Position numbers and translations under genes: made by a program
Notes under the pieces: generated by a model
Database searches by the model: none
The model's input: only the letters and a program-made list of their open reading frames with translations
Told to the model about the DNA's origin: nothing
From: Colwellia sp.
GTDB lineage: Bacteria; Pseudomonadota; Gammaproteobacteria; Enterobacterales; Alteromonadaceae
Assembly: GCA_013215655.1 (NCBI GenBank)
Contig: JABSOX010000002.1
Span: forward strand, 37,125-101,124
Length of the DNA stretch: 64,000 nucleotides
Direction of reading: 5' to 3'
Shown: piece after piece, positions 20,358-31,412 of the stretch
How the letters are laid out: each line of letters starts with the position of its first letter
Numbering within the stretch: the first letter of the stretch is position 1

Positions 20358-20380
20358 TAGCAAATAGATTAATCACTGCC

Positions 20381-20423
20381 AACAACCTCAATATGCTGAA
20401 ACTCGCATCTTGAGGTTGTTTGG
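20381..20423 (+). terminator. Putative rho-independent terminator after ybbP
   Basis: AACAACCTCAA ... TTGAGGTTGTTT perfect 11-bp stem after the ybbP stop. Confidence 0.6.
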
Positions 20424-20459
20424 GTATAATACCTTCAAATTATATTAGAACTTAACGCT

Positions 20460-21494
20460 ATGACCTTATTGCCAAAATCTGACGGAGTGGTAAAAGTACT
20501 CGTTGTTACTGCTGCTTTGTTTATTGTTTTAGCGGGTATAAAAACAGCAAGTAACCTTTTAGTACCTTTTCTTCTTTCCGTATTTATTGCTATTATTTGT
20601 AATCCGATTATCGTTAAAGCGGCTAAATATAAAATACCAAAAGCCTTGGCAGTTGTTATTGTTATTGCCATTTTTGTTACCATCGCGTTGTCTTTGGCAG
20701 GATTAGTGGGGCAATCACTAGCGGAATTATCGCAAAAAATTCCCGAATATCGAGTACAACTTAAAGAGCAATTTTCTTGGTTAACAACCACACTTGAAAG
20801 TTATAATATTCAAATATCCTCCGAATTATTGATTGAGTACTTTGATCCCGCTGCTGCGATGGGTTTAGCTACGGATATGTTAAGTGGATTAGGCAGTGTT
20901 ATGGCCAACCTATTTTTAATAATTATCACGGTAATTTTTATGTTATTTGAGGCTTCATCATTGCCAGTTAAGCTTCATTTAGCACTTGATGATCCTGAAA
21001 TGCGGATGAATCAAATTGATCGTTTTGTAACATCAGTAAACAATTATTTAGCAATCAAAACGTTAGTTAGTATCGCTACCGGTGTTTGTGTCTCTCTGAT
21101 GTTATGGATATTTGGTTTGGACTTTTTTCTTTTATGGGGAGTCTTAGCATTTTTACTCAATTATATTCCTAATATTGGTTCTATAATTGCGGCAGTGCCG
21201 GCGATGTCTCTAGCCGTTTTACAACTGGGTATCGCTGAAGCGGGATTTATCGGTTTGGGTTATATGATTATCAATATGGTAATGGGCAATGTTATTGAAC
21301 CTCGATATTTAGGCAAAGGATTAGGGCTTTCAACCTTAGTGGTCTTTTTATCGTTGATCTTTTGGGGCTGGTTATTAGGTACTGTTGGTATGTTGTTATC
21401 TGTTCCTCTAACCATGGTGATTAAAATTGCTCTAGAATCCTCACAAGAAGGACGTTGGTTTGCGGTGATGCTGTCCAACGAAGAGAGCTCTTAA
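20460..21494 (+). CDS. AI-2E family transporter (PerM/TqsA-like)
   Basis: 344 aa polytopic; NYIPNIGSIIAAVPA and NVIEPRYLGKGLGLSTLVVFLSLIFWGWLLG motifs. Confidence 0.92.
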   Translation: MTLLPKSDGVVKVLVVTAALFIVLAGIKTASNLLVPFLLSVFIAIICNPIIVKAAKYKIPKALAVVIVIAIFVTIALSLAGLVGQSLAELSQKIPEYRVQLKEQFSWLTTTLESYNIQISSELLIEYFDPAAAMGLATDMLSGLGSVMANLFLIIITVIFMLFEASSLPVKLHLALDDPEMRMNQIDRFVTSVNNYLAIKTLVSIATGVCVSLMLWIFGLDFFLLWGVLAFLLNYIPNIGSIIAAVPAMSLAVLQLGIAEAGFIGLGYMIINMVMGNVIEPRYLGKGLGLSTLVVFLSLIFWGWLLGTVGMLLSVPLTMVIKIALESSQEGRWFAVMLSNEESS

Positions 21495-21604
21495 GGAAAT
21501 TGAGTCTTACTCTTTCTTACATTTTTAAACGTTTTTTAGACAGTTAATTTGCTGATTTACATTCATTAAAAGTTGATAATGGTTTTATTATAAAGTTTCT
21601 CAAG

Positions 21605-22228
21605 GTGAAGCCTTTGTCATTATCACTTTTATCTTTTAAGTATGTAAAAAATACCGTTACTACCATTACCACATCATTTTTATTATGTTGTGCTTTCTCT
21701 AGTAATGCAGAAGATAGTTTTTCAATATTTATTTCAAGTGAACATCAAAGTGAAGATCAAATTAATGGTTTTGGTGTCTCTGCGTTATTAAAAAATTCAG
21801 AATCAAATATTGGTGTTTCAATATTTTCATCTATTGCACCATCTGAGGTTATTGATACTCGAGGGTTTAATCAACACTATATCGCTTGGGAGGTTGGCGC
21901 TAAGTTTGGTTACTTCTCCGATGTGTTTTTTTATGCCGAGCTAGGTTTTGATTTTGGTGAATTGACACTTCAAAGTCGAGGTGAAGATGACCGTTATGAC
22001 TATCATGATGACGATGGAGAATTTGATTTTACAGACTTTATTGAAATCAGAAACCGAGTGCATGATAACTCTAATGATATCGACGGCTATGTTGGTATTG
22101 GTGCTGGTTATGATTTTGGACGCTTTCAAATTGAAGCATTCACCCGCTATCGACAAATAGATGGTGAATTTTGGAAAGCTGATAATCAAGCATTTGCTGG
22201 GGTCAGAGCTTCACTTTCCTTTTTCTAA
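21605..22228 (+). CDS. Predicted outer-membrane beta-barrel protein (hypothetical)
   Basis: GTG start, signal-peptide-like N-terminus, alternating beta-strand pattern, ends in ...GVRASLSFF (C-terminal aromatic of OMPs). Confidence 0.55.
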   Translation: MKPLSLSLLSFKYVKNTVTTITTSFLLCCAFSSNAEDSFSIFISSEHQSEDQINGFGVSALLKNSESNIGVSIFSSIAPSEVIDTRGFNQHYIAWEVGAKFGYFSDVFFYAELGFDFGELTLQSRGEDDRYDYHDDDGEFDFTDFIEIRNRVHDNSNDIDGYVGIGAGYDFGRFQIEAFTRYRQIDGEFWKADNQAFAGVRASLSFF

Positions 22229-22257
22229 AAAGTTTTATCAAAAATGGAGCAAATAAT

Positions 22258-22689
22258 TTAATTAAAAAATTTAGTTATGAAGGTGACAAATTTATTTTCT
22301 GTTTGTAGCTGAGGTGCATATTCATAACTGTTTTTGAGAATAGTTAAGCGTAATGATAAAGTAGCGCCGTGTCCCCAAGGCCACCAAATGGCCAGTACTG
22401 CAGGTTGTGTATCTGTTGCAGGGCGAGTAAATAACTTTTGCTCTTTAGTTACTTTTGCTAATTCACCTAACTGAGTCTTTAATTCTTTAGGGGCTTTTTT
22501 AATGGTTTTTCTATCCCATTCATCAACAAAATTACTACGTAACACTGCCAATGTTTGCTCTGCTTTTCCGTTGGCAAACTCAGACAACATTACTTGACGA
22601 GATTCTTCCCAACGCCAATTCAATAGGTCTTTAAGTGGCTCAGTGATATCTAAAGTTACTGCTGATATTTCTTCAAAGCTAAGTGTCAT
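22258..22689 (-). CDS. Hypothetical protein
   Basis: 143 aa ORF in an otherwise empty stretch; no recognised family. Confidence 0.6.
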   Translation of the reverse strand: MTLSFEEISAVTLDITEPLKDLLNWRWEESRQVMLSEFANGKAEQTLAVLRSNFVDEWDRKTIKKAPKELKTQLGELAKVTKEQKLFTRPATDTQPAVLAIWWPWGHGATLSLRLTILKNSYEYAPQLQTENKFVTFITKFFN

Positions 22690-22769
22690 TGATAATCCGT
22701 CATACCTTCTTTTTATTAGATACTGATAATATCTTATTTATACTTAAAAAATCAAAGCTCTAATGAGAT

Positions 22770-23741
22770 TTATTTGCGATAAAACCAGGCTTGTTGTTGT
22801 TCTTTATTTAAAAAGCTCCATGCAATAAAACGGCTGGTTTTTTGGCCTTGAGCCATTTTTATAATTTTAATCTCTACTACCTTTGCTTTTTTCAATGCTT
22901 GTTTTATGGCACTTAAATTATCTTTTTTTGATATTAAACTGGTAAACCATAAGACTTGTTGTTGATAATGACAGCTTTCGTTGATGATATTTTTGATAAA
23001 GGTTAATTCACCCCCTGCGCACCATAACTCTGCATTTTGGCCACCAAAATTTAACTTAACTTCTTGGTTTCTTTTGTTAGTGCTTGGAGGGCTTTTAGCT
23101 TTATCTTTAGTTATATTTAAGTTTTGCCATTTACGTTGAGAACCTTGTGTCGCCTCTTCAATTGAACGGTGAAAGGGAGGATTACACATGGTTAAATCAT
23201 ATTTTTTATCAGCCTGTAATATTCCCTTAAATATTGATTTAGTATCTTCCTGTAATACACATGTTATTGCGTCATCAAGGTGAATATTGGCTTGAATATT
23301 CTTGTTAGCATATTCTATTGATATGGGATCAATATCTGTTGCGACAAAACGCCATTTATATTGCTGGTGCCCAAGTAATGGATAAATACAGCTGGCGCCA
23401 GTACCAATATCGACAACGGTAATATTTTCACTGTTGGGGATTTTATTGTTGTTAGTTGTTTTTAATAAATCGGCTAAATAATGAATATAATCAATACGTC
23501 CCGGTATTGGTGGGCATAAATAACCTTGAGGTATATCCCAGTGGGTAATTTTATAATGTTGTTTTAGTAATGCTAAGTTTAATGCTTTTACCGCATTAGC
23601 ATCGGAGAAATCGATGCTTAAATTTTGATATTTATTGGTATAAATAAAGGGGGCTAGTGTAGGGGAACTTAACGCCAGTGCGGTAAAGTCATAACCGTAT
23701 TTATGAACATTTCTCGGATGAAGATTATCTTTTATTTGCAT
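22770..23741 (-). CDS. rlmF: 23S rRNA (adenine(1618)-N6)-methyltransferase
   Basis: LHPRNVHKYGYDF start, VVDIGTGASCIYPLLG, MCNPPFHRS, LNFGGQNAELWCAGGE. Start set at internal Met (MQIKDNLHPRN) instead of ORF start 23798, which overlaps the upstream gene. Confidence 0.92.
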   Translation of the reverse strand: MQIKDNLHPRNVHKYGYDFTALALSSPTLAPFIYTNKYQNLSIDFSDANAVKALNLALLKQHYKITHWDIPQGYLCPPIPGRIDYIHYLADLLKTTNNNKIPNSENITVVDIGTGASCIYPLLGHQQYKWRFVATDIDPISIEYANKNIQANIHLDDAITCVLQEDTKSIFKGILQADKKYDLTMCNPPFHRSIEEATQGSQRKWQNLNITKDKAKSPPSTNKRNQEVKLNFGGQNAELWCAGGELTFIKNIINESCHYQQQVLWFTSLISKKDNLSAIKQALKKAKVVEIKIIKMAQGQKTSRFIAWSFLNKEQQQAWFYRK

Positions 23742-23748
23742 AGCGCTA

Positions 23749-24222
23749 TTAGGGTTTTGAACCGATTTTAAATGAACCGTTTGACATAAACTGCACAACT
23801 TCTTTGCGTTTTTTTCCGATCAATAATGTCCCATCATCCATAAACAAGAAGTTTTTCCAACAACGTTGAAAAACAGCCCATGTTGTTTCGATGATGTTAC
23901 TTCTTGAAGAGCAAAAATAGACAACCGTATTATTATCCCAATGTAGGTGTTCAATCATTAGTTCAGGAAGCGCTTCATCTTCGCTATCCCATCTAGGTTC
24001 CCACTGACCATTGTCTTGCCAAGTATCCGTATTAAAAGCCCAATCGCCACTTTTAAAGAAATCGGGATGATCAACTTGTTTACTGATAAAAGTATCCCAA
24101 AGGATGTTAGCTCTACTCACTGACATCGGTTTGATTTTTGTGACATCAGACTCTTTAATGGGTAAGCTTTTGTGTTTAAAAATCCAAGCGTTTTTGAGCT
24201 GATCTAGCGAGGTATAACTCAT
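23749..24222 (-). CDS. DUF2947-like hypothetical protein
   Basis: 157 aa, Trp-rich (WDTFISKQVDHPDFFKSGDWAFNTDTWQ); family assignment from memory only. Confidence 0.6.
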   Translation of the reverse strand: MSYTSLDQLKNAWIFKHKSLPIKESDVTKIKPMSVSRANILWDTFISKQVDHPDFFKSGDWAFNTDTWQDNGQWEPRWDSEDEALPELMIEHLHWDNNTVVYFCSSRSNIIETTWAVFQRCWKNFLFMDDGTLLIGKKRKEVVQFMSNGSFKIGSKP

Positions 24223-24375
24223 CGTATTTATTGTTCTATTGTGATTTCTAAAAAGGCGAAGGAATTATAACAGAGTGATGGCAATACCAAACTACTTAAA
24301 TTATTTGAATGTGATGAAACAACTAAAAGGCTCCCTATTAGAGAGCTTTATTTTGATCGGAGTATATGATTAATT

Positions 24376-25149
24376 TTAGGTAGATGATTTTTTAAATTTA
24401 AAAACAAATCTATCGGTTTTTCCTCTTACGGCAGGATCAAAAACCATTTTACTGTAATCGTCACTTTTGTTTTGTAAGAAACTCGCTTCAGCATCTAATG
24501 AAAATCCAGCTTCTGCAAGTTCATCACGGACACGTTGATGATGAATTCGGTGTAATTTAGGGTTGTGTTCTCCAGCACCTGATTCCATATCTATGAGTCC
24601 TAAAGTGCCTCCGGGTTTAAGGGCGTTTTTCAATTGACTTAATATTTTCATACGTGTTTCTTTAGGAACAACAGAATATAAGTCATGGTAGTTGAGTACA
24701 ACAGTCACCACATCAACTTCATTGTTTAAATCAAACTCACCAAATTCTTTTTTATAATGAGTTACGTTTGCTAAGCGGTTATTGGCGGTGCGTTTATTAA
24801 ATTCTTTACCAAATCTGCCATCCATAATCTCTAAAATGAATTTATTATTTTGCGCAATAACTTTACCTTTTTTACCTACGCGGTGTGATATAACTTCCGT
24901 GTAATAACCCCCACTAGAAAGTACTTCTAAAACAGTCATACCGGGCTCAATACCAAAAAACTGCATAACTTCTTGCGGCTTACGACCAACATCTATTTCT
25001 TTGTCTTTTTCTGCACGATGTTCAGATTGTAAAGCTTTGCTGAACTGCACTTCATTAGCAGCGAAACTTATTGAAGTATATGAACTGACGATTGCTGACA
25101 GGCTTATTGCTATTAATGTTTTTTTTAAGTAATTACCTTTAGTTAACAT
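24376..25149 (-). CDS. Secreted class I SAM-dependent methyltransferase-like protein
   Basis: N-terminal signal peptide; GIEPGMTVLEVLSSGGYYTEVISHRVG SAM-binding motif. Confidence 0.8.
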   Translation of the reverse strand: MLTKGNYLKKTLIAISLSAIVSSYTSISFAANEVQFSKALQSEHRAEKDKEIDVGRKPQEVMQFFGIEPGMTVLEVLSSGGYYTEVISHRVGKKGKVIAQNNKFILEIMDGRFGKEFNKRTANNRLANVTHYKKEFGEFDLNNEVDVVTVVLNYHDLYSVVPKETRMKILSQLKNALKPGGTLGLIDMESGAGEHNPKLHRIHHQRVRDELAEAGFSLDAEASFLQNKSDDYSKMVFDPAVRGKTDRFVFKFKKSST

Positions 25150-25165
25150 AAATATTCTCCGTATT

Positions 25166-26569
25166 TTAGTGGGTACTGATTAAAGAGGGGGCTGTTGATA
25201 CTTGAGCTTTATTGTTTTCTACTGCTTTTCGTTTTTTGAATAAATAAATAACATATAAGCCACTGCTCAGATGACCAAGCATAATAGCTTGGAAAAAGCT
25301 GTTTTCACTCGCAATCAGTGCACCAATAAAAGCTATCGGTAATAAAAGTAATAGTCGGTGCACAATGCCAACCGAGCTTGCTTGTAAAGTTTTCCCTTCA
25401 CTGTTAAGGCATGATTGATAAACAATCGCGCAACCTGCGCCAATATAACCTATGGGAACCCAAATTAAGAAATCTGTTATTAAGCGTGCAACGGCACTTT
25501 CAGGGCAAATAAAATAAGAAAGTAAATCGCTATTAATATAAAGCACAATAGCCAATATCGATTGACTTAATACCACGGTAATAAAAGTAATAAAATATGC
25601 CTCTTTCACTCTACTCAAATGTCCAGACCAATAGTTTGTGCCAATAATGCAGGGCATTGAGGTGGTTAATACCATGGGCAGTAACAGTAAAATAGATTCT
25701 ATTCTTAAGATGAAAGCAAATGCGGCGACATAGGTGTAATCAATAGAAGCGGCGATCATAGTTAATAAAGCAATACTTATAGGCGTAATAAGTTGCTGTA
25801 ATATAATGAATAATCCATCATGCTGTGAGGAAAAAACGGTGATACGTAGCTCAGCGAATGATGGTAATTCAAGCTCTGTTTTATTCACAAGTAGTAATAA
25901 TGAGATAAACGCAAACAGCATATCAACAGATACATGACTTAACGCTAAGCCTGATAATCCTTGAAGATGCCAAGTACTTTCGGGGGTTAATAAAGCGATA
26001 GCTAAAATACTTTTTACTAATAACCAAGATAACATCAAACCGCTGGCTAATTTAGTATTACCTAAAGCGCGTAATATCGCATTTACTTGCCAGATAATGG
26101 TTAAAAATATCCAACCTAAGTAACGTGTATTTAAATAAGTATTTTGTGTATTGGCAAAATCAATGGTGCTATCAATGGAGTTTGACCAAGACTTGCTACC
26201 CAATAATGCAAGTAAATTGTCATTCATTGCGTAAAAGAACAATGATAAAAGCGAGACAACTAATACTGAAATAATGATTGAGCTTGAAATGACTTTGGCT
26301 AATTTTTCTTTGTGCAAACAAGCGTATTTAACGACTTTGTTATTTGTTCTGACACTGGTACCAATGGCAATAGCAGCGATAGCTGTGGTGATAGGCAGTG
26401 TAAAACCTAAAGCAGTAAGAACATGTTCGCCATTAAGCGCAAGTAAACTAGACTCTAATAAATCATAGGCGAATAGCGCAAGTATGGCACCAACCATAGG
26501 TACAGATGACTTCCATATGACTTGATGAATTTTTGCATGGGTAAACCAATTTTTTAATTGTTGATCCAT
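25166..26569 (-). CDS. MATE family efflux transporter-like protein
   Basis: 467 aa, about 12 TM; NAILRALGNTKLASGLML typical of MATE. Confidence 0.75.
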   Translation of the reverse strand: MDQQLKNWFTHAKIHQVIWKSSVPMVGAILALFAYDLLESSLLALNGEHVLTALGFTLPITTAIAAIAIGTSVRTNNKVVKYACLHKEKLAKVISSSIIISVLVVSLLSLFFYAMNDNLLALLGSKSWSNSIDSTIDFANTQNTYLNTRYLGWIFLTIIWQVNAILRALGNTKLASGLMLSWLLVKSILAIALLTPESTWHLQGLSGLALSHVSVDMLFAFISLLLLVNKTELELPSFAELRITVFSSQHDGLFIILQQLITPISIALLTMIAASIDYTYVAAFAFILRIESILLLLPMVLTTSMPCIIGTNYWSGHLSRVKEAYFITFITVVLSQSILAIVLYINSDLLSYFICPESAVARLITDFLIWVPIGYIGAGCAIVYQSCLNSEGKTLQASSVGIVHRLLLLLPIAFIGALIASENSFFQAIMLGHLSSGLYVIYLFKKRKAVENNKAQVSTAPSLISTH

Positions 26570-26705
26570 CTAAGTTAACAATACTCAATAATTGACATCT
26601 TTTAACTAGATAGTGATTGTTGCCATTTAATTTCAGTTAGGAATGTAACATTTGATGTACTAAAGTGAGGAGGATTTTTCTGTTCACGTTAAAAGCTTAT
26701 TAAAT

Positions 26706-28544
26706 TTAATTTTCATCTATAGCCACAATACAATTTCGACCATTTTTCTTTGCCTGATAGAGATTTTTATCAGCAAGAGTAAACAGCGTTTTAACTTCAT
26801 CATTTTCTTGAGGGATGATGGTTGCACAACCTATGCTCATCGTAACAAAGGAATAAAACGTGTCAGGAGCTTGTTCAATTTTTTCAGCAATCATAGCATC
26901 ACATATTTGCTGACCAAGTTTGATTGCCCCTTGATTTTCAGTATTTGGAAGAATGATCACAAACTCATCACCACCAAAACGTGCCGGAATATCTCCTGGG
27001 CGATTAATAATGCTTTTTAGCACTTCAGTAACAGCCAATATACAATCATCACCATATTGATGACCAAAGTGGTCATTAATATTTTTAAACTGATCAATAT
27101 CACAAATTAACAGTGAAAGTGGCGACTTTTCTCTACTGCAACGTTCCCACTCAGTTGTTAGTTGATGGTCTAAATGTCTTCTATTGGCTAAACCTGTTAA
27201 CGCATCAGTACGAGATAATTCGACCAGTTGTTGATTGCTTATTTCTAGTTCTTGGGTACGTAAATCTACTTTATGTTCAAGTTCAATGGTTTGTTTTTCT
27301 AGTGCTTGGGTTAATACTCGATATTTATCACTTAATGCTAATGACAACATGATTATTTCGATAAGCAAACCAAGGGAAGATGAATTATGGGTGATGAAAT
27401 TATCGGGTAGCACGCCAAAGCGACTGATGATTAACATGGCTGTGCCAACAGCATAAAATAGCCACGCAGCAACAAAATATCGTGCAAATCGATTACCATT
27501 TTTCCAACAAACGATACTGACAACTAGAATTAAAATTCCATTAAAGAGCGCTAAACCTGTCGCTATTTTTATCGCTAATTGATAAGGGCCTAATAAGCTA
27601 AATACTACCGAAAATAATGCTAAGGCGATTTGAATATTTAAAGCAATGTAAAGTCTAGGGGCAAAGCGTTTTGTTTCTAAAAACATTTGTGTAAAAAGAG
27701 CGCTAAAGACCATCCACAGAGAAGGGAGTAAAGGGACTGATGTATTTGCTAATTGAGAATTCTCAGGCCAGATATATTGATAAGCATGACCATTAAGTGC
27801 CATGATAAAAACACATCCAGATATTACTGAAAATACATAAATTAAATAAGAGGTATCCTTAACCGCGAGATATAAGAAAAAGTTATATATCGCCATCATT
27901 AGCATTATGCCGTAGATCAAACCAAAGAACATTTCGCTATTAAGTGCTGAAAGTAAAAATGCTTCTTTTGCGACAATGGCTAATCTCAGTTGCATTGAAC
28001 TGGTCGTGTTAACTTTTACATAAAATTCAGTTACTTGATGTAAATGGGTATTTAATTTACTTAAAAAAGCGCGGTAACTTACTGGACGTTGGTTAAATGG
28101 ATAATGATCACCCATGGTTTGTTCTTGCCAAATACCTTGTTTAGTTTTAGAGAAAACCACTATGTTGTCTAATAATGGATAGTCGATTAATAGCTGCCAG
28201 TTTATATTTTGCGTCGATTGATCATCAACAATGAAATTTAGCCATATTGTAGATTTAATATAACCCAGTGAAATATTATCTTTTTTAATGCCGATAAAAT
28301 TGCCTTTTGAGGACATTTCTTCGACCTCTTGTAAGGTAAGTACGTTAGTTTTATCTTCAAAATAACGGATATGATTGGCTAAAGAGTAATTTAGTTGTTG
28401 TTCATTAATAACAAGTTTATTTTGTACTGAAGTACTATTTGCGTTTAAAGACAGTAAACTTAATAAAATAGTAAACAGTAACGAGCAAGAGAGAAGTTTA
28501 TTGGTAAAAGACAAAGTAAATAATTTCAAAGATGTATGCTGCAT
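26706..28544 (-). CDS. 7TM-DISM sensor diguanylate cyclase (GGDEF)
   Basis: N-terminal 7TMR-DISMED2-like extracellular domain, 7 TM, C-terminal GGDEF (RTDALTGLANRRHLD, ARFGGDEFVIILP). Confidence 0.9.
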   Translation of the reverse strand: MQHTSLKLFTLSFTNKLLSCSLLFTILLSLLSLNANSTSVQNKLVINEQQLNYSLANHIRYFEDKTNVLTLQEVEEMSSKGNFIGIKKDNISLGYIKSTIWLNFIVDDQSTQNINWQLLIDYPLLDNIVVFSKTKQGIWQEQTMGDHYPFNQRPVSYRAFLSKLNTHLHQVTEFYVKVNTTSSMQLRLAIVAKEAFLLSALNSEMFFGLIYGIMLMMAIYNFFLYLAVKDTSYLIYVFSVISGCVFIMALNGHAYQYIWPENSQLANTSVPLLPSLWMVFSALFTQMFLETKRFAPRLYIALNIQIALALFSVVFSLLGPYQLAIKIATGLALFNGILILVVSIVCWKNGNRFARYFVAAWLFYAVGTAMLIISRFGVLPDNFITHNSSSLGLLIEIIMLSLALSDKYRVLTQALEKQTIELEHKVDLRTQELEISNQQLVELSRTDALTGLANRRHLDHQLTTEWERCSREKSPLSLLICDIDQFKNINDHFGHQYGDDCILAVTEVLKSIINRPGDIPARFGGDEFVIILPNTENQGAIKLGQQICDAMIAEKIEQAPDTFYSFVTMSIGCATIIPQENDEVKTLFTLADKNLYQAKKNGRNCIVAIDEN

Positions 28545-28847
28545 ATACTTATGTTACCTCTAAATACTCATTTCAGCGAGAATTAAAAGACATAGAGGTA
28601 GGTATTGATTGAAGAGAATAATAATTCTTATTGTTGGAATCAATAACGTCGCTTTTAAACTCACTCTTAGGGACTATTGAGAAAATTATGCTCGTTGTTG
28701 CTTATTTTTTAAGATTCTTTCATGAATGTAAGCCTTTAAGGCAACGTAGGACGCGGGTACCGAATAACCACTAACAAAAATAAGCGCCTTCTTCATAAAT
28801 CACTTAAACGTCCTAAAATTAAACTTAAGGTGTCGAAACTCGTTAAT

Positions 28848-29360
28848 TTACTCGTCATTTAACCAATCGAAATAACATTCAAAAAATTGTTCCCAAAAGT
28901 CTTTACAACTTGATGCCTCAATAAGTTGATTTTCTAATTGCGATAAAACTATTTTATCAATAACTGTGTGTTCATCAGGTACAAATATTGGACTTGCTTG
29001 GTCATTTGCTTTGATGAAAAGTATTAAACAACTGATAAAACGTTCAAGTGATTGTGCCACAGGATTTGTTTCCCAAGCACCGTCAATTTGAATCGCCGTA
29101 TACACAGGTGAGTTATCATCATTAAGATCAATAAAGTAAGGATCGCCTAGTTCTGTATCTAATGCAATAACTTGCCAATTTCCTTGCCAATCACCTTGAT
29201 TATTGCCAACCACATTGGTGCCATCAGGATGAATAGCAAAACCAATTTGTGCTTTTTCAAGCTCTTCTTCACTTGATGTTAATAGAAAACCTTGAGGGCC
29301 AAAATAAACTTCTTTTCTGCCTAAAGTACTGAGTTTCTTTAAAAGTTCAGCTGTTGTCAT
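28848..29360 (-). CDS. SMI1/KNR4 (SUKH)-like protein
   Basis: W-x-V-I-A-x-D-T-E-x-G-D-P-Y-F-I-D pattern and C-terminal acidic helices; 170 aa. Confidence 0.7.
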   Translation of the reverse strand: MTTAELLKKLSTLGRKEVYFGPQGFLLTSSEEELEKAQIGFAIHPDGTNVVGNNQGDWQGNWQVIALDTELGDPYFIDLNDDNSPVYTAIQIDGAWETNPVAQSLERFISCLILFIKANDQASPIFVPDEHTVIDKIVLSQLENQLIEASSCKDFWEQFFECYFDWLNDE

Positions 29361-29449
29361 CGTTATCTCTGTAATAGCTATTTTATCGAAAGGATATTAA
29401 CTCAATTTACTTTCATTGTATAAATTAACTAGGTATATAACATAAAAGT

Positions 29450-29484
29450 AAAAACGGGTTCACATTGTTGTGACCCCGTTTTTG
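29450..29484. terminator. Putative rho-independent (bidirectional-looking) terminator
   Basis: AAAAACGGGTTCACATTGTTGTGACCCCGTTTTTG: near-perfect stem with A-run on one side and T-run on the other. Confidence 0.65.
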
Positions 29485-29864
29485 TAAAATGGCAGATACT
29501 GATGTTAAGTTTTATATTTTGCGTTGCGTATTCATTCATTTATAGAGTTAGAACTATTTTAGAACTTTTTTACATAGAACTTTCAAGCATTTTAATTTCA
29601 CTAAGTAGAGACTTTTAGTTGAAGTAATTAATTAGGGAAATGAATGGGTACAGTTAACATACTCAAGGTTACAGTCGCTGTGATATTCCCACGTACATAA
29701 TGGCGTCAAAGTATTATGGTGCCTTTGTTGTTATGAACTTGAAAATACATAACAAACAACTATACCGAGCTTCTAATTGATAACAGCGTGTCGTTTAGCG
29801 ATACATTTATATTAATAATAAACATCTTGTTAAGTCGTTAGACACTAAAAGAGGGTATCAACAA

Positions 29865-31328
29865 ATGAAAGTATTTATTATCAGTTTCATCGCCGTACTT
29901 ATGATGTATTGTGCCAGCGTACAGAGTAAGCCGTTGGTGGCAGATAGCGGTTTTGCCGCGCAGGCACTTAAAAGCTGCAAAACAGATTTACGTTACCTTA
30001 ATCAGGTTATCGGTTGGCAGGTAAAGTGGCCTAGGCAATGGCAGAACACTATAACGGATGGACCAGATAGCGCTAATAAATCAATCACCACTTGGTCTCA
30101 AATTCCTGCGGCATTAACGTTCGCGATAGAGACACTGCGTTTAGGTATCGCCAGTAGTGAAACCGCACCACGCCCTGTGGTTATTAGAGTGCAGCAACAA
30201 GTTCGCGATCTTTTAACCGATCTCACGGCGTTAAATTCTAAGTATAGTTTCAAAAATGTTAAACATAAAAATGCAGCACAGTGGAATACACTTATAAACG
30301 AAAAAATTGCGCCAGCAGTTTCAGCGTTTGAGAGTTTTCTTCGCAATGAGTATCTCCCTAATACCAGTAAATCCCCCGGACTTTCTGTACTTAAAGGAGG
30401 AACTGAGTGTTTTTATGAAGCAGTAACATGGTGGACTACCTTAAACCCATCTCTGCAAGAAATTGAAGAGACGGGTAGGCGATTACTTGATGATTCACGT
30501 GTTCAATTACTGGCAACGGGGAAAGAAGGTGATACGGTTAGTAGCATACTTACAGGACTGCGTACTAAAACAAAGGCTAACCATACTACCGCTAAGGAAT
30601 TACTTTCTATTTCCGAATTAGCATTGGCTCGGGCCCAAGATAAAACACTATTGTCATTTTCAAAGCAAACAAAAAAGAAATTTTTAGTGAGTGAAATGCC
30701 AATATATATGCAAGCTTCCGCGCCCGCTGGCTATTATGGTAAAGCACAAGGCAATACACCAGCTCGCTATATTATTAATCCATCGCGACCCAACGAGCGA
30801 CGTCTGATGGCAGAGGTGATAGCTTTTCATGAAGGGATACCTGGGCATCACCTTTGGGTAACCTATCCCCGAGATAATCCTTCTACAGGTTATAATTCAG
30901 GCATTCTTGAGGGCTGGGCACTCTATTCTGAATATCTGGCAGATGAAATGGAGCTATATAGCACGACGTATGACCGCCAAGGTATGATCGCTAAGCATCT
31001 TTGGGCTGCGTGCCGTCTTATTGTTGAGCCTGGGCTTCATTTGCGAGGTTGGACACGTGAGGATGCTATTCGCTTTATGATGGAAAATACAGTGATGTCT
31101 CGTACTGAAATTGAAATTGAAGTAGACCGCTATATTGCCATGCCAGGACAATCACTGAGTTATATGCTCGGTGCTGATCTGATCCTGTCTGAACGTAAAC
31201 GAGCCAAAGATCTTTTAGGCAATGCGTTTGATCTCGCTGCATTTCACGATGTCATATTAGGGCCAGGAGTACGCCCTCTACCTAAAGTTCGCGAAGATAT
31301 TAGAAATTGGGTTCTGATGGTTAAGTGA
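29865..31328 (+). CDS. DUF885 family secreted protein (putative metallopeptidase-like)
   Basis: Signal peptide; FHEGIPGHHLWV metal-binding-like motif and GILEGWALYSEYLADEM, typical of DUF885. Confidence 0.88.
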   Translation: MKVFIISFIAVLMMYCASVQSKPLVADSGFAAQALKSCKTDLRYLNQVIGWQVKWPRQWQNTITDGPDSANKSITTWSQIPAALTFAIETLRLGIASSETAPRPVVIRVQQQVRDLLTDLTALNSKYSFKNVKHKNAAQWNTLINEKIAPAVSAFESFLRNEYLPNTSKSPGLSVLKGGTECFYEAVTWWTTLNPSLQEIEETGRRLLDDSRVQLLATGKEGDTVSSILTGLRTKTKANHTTAKELLSISELALARAQDKTLLSFSKQTKKKFLVSEMPIYMQASAPAGYYGKAQGNTPARYIINPSRPNERRLMAEVIAFHEGIPGHHLWVTYPRDNPSTGYNSGILEGWALYSEYLADEMELYSTTYDRQGMIAKHLWAACRLIVEPGLHLRGWTREDAIRFMMENTVMSRTEIEIEVDRYIAMPGQSLSYMLGADLILSERKRAKDLLGNAFDLAAFHDVILGPGVRPLPKVREDIRNWVLMVK

Positions 31329-31412
31329 TGATTCAAGGTGGTTTGGAAGAATAACATAGCCATCAAGAAGAAAAACATGCTCCCAACTCAAAATAATTAA
31401 TAAAGGAAGAAA

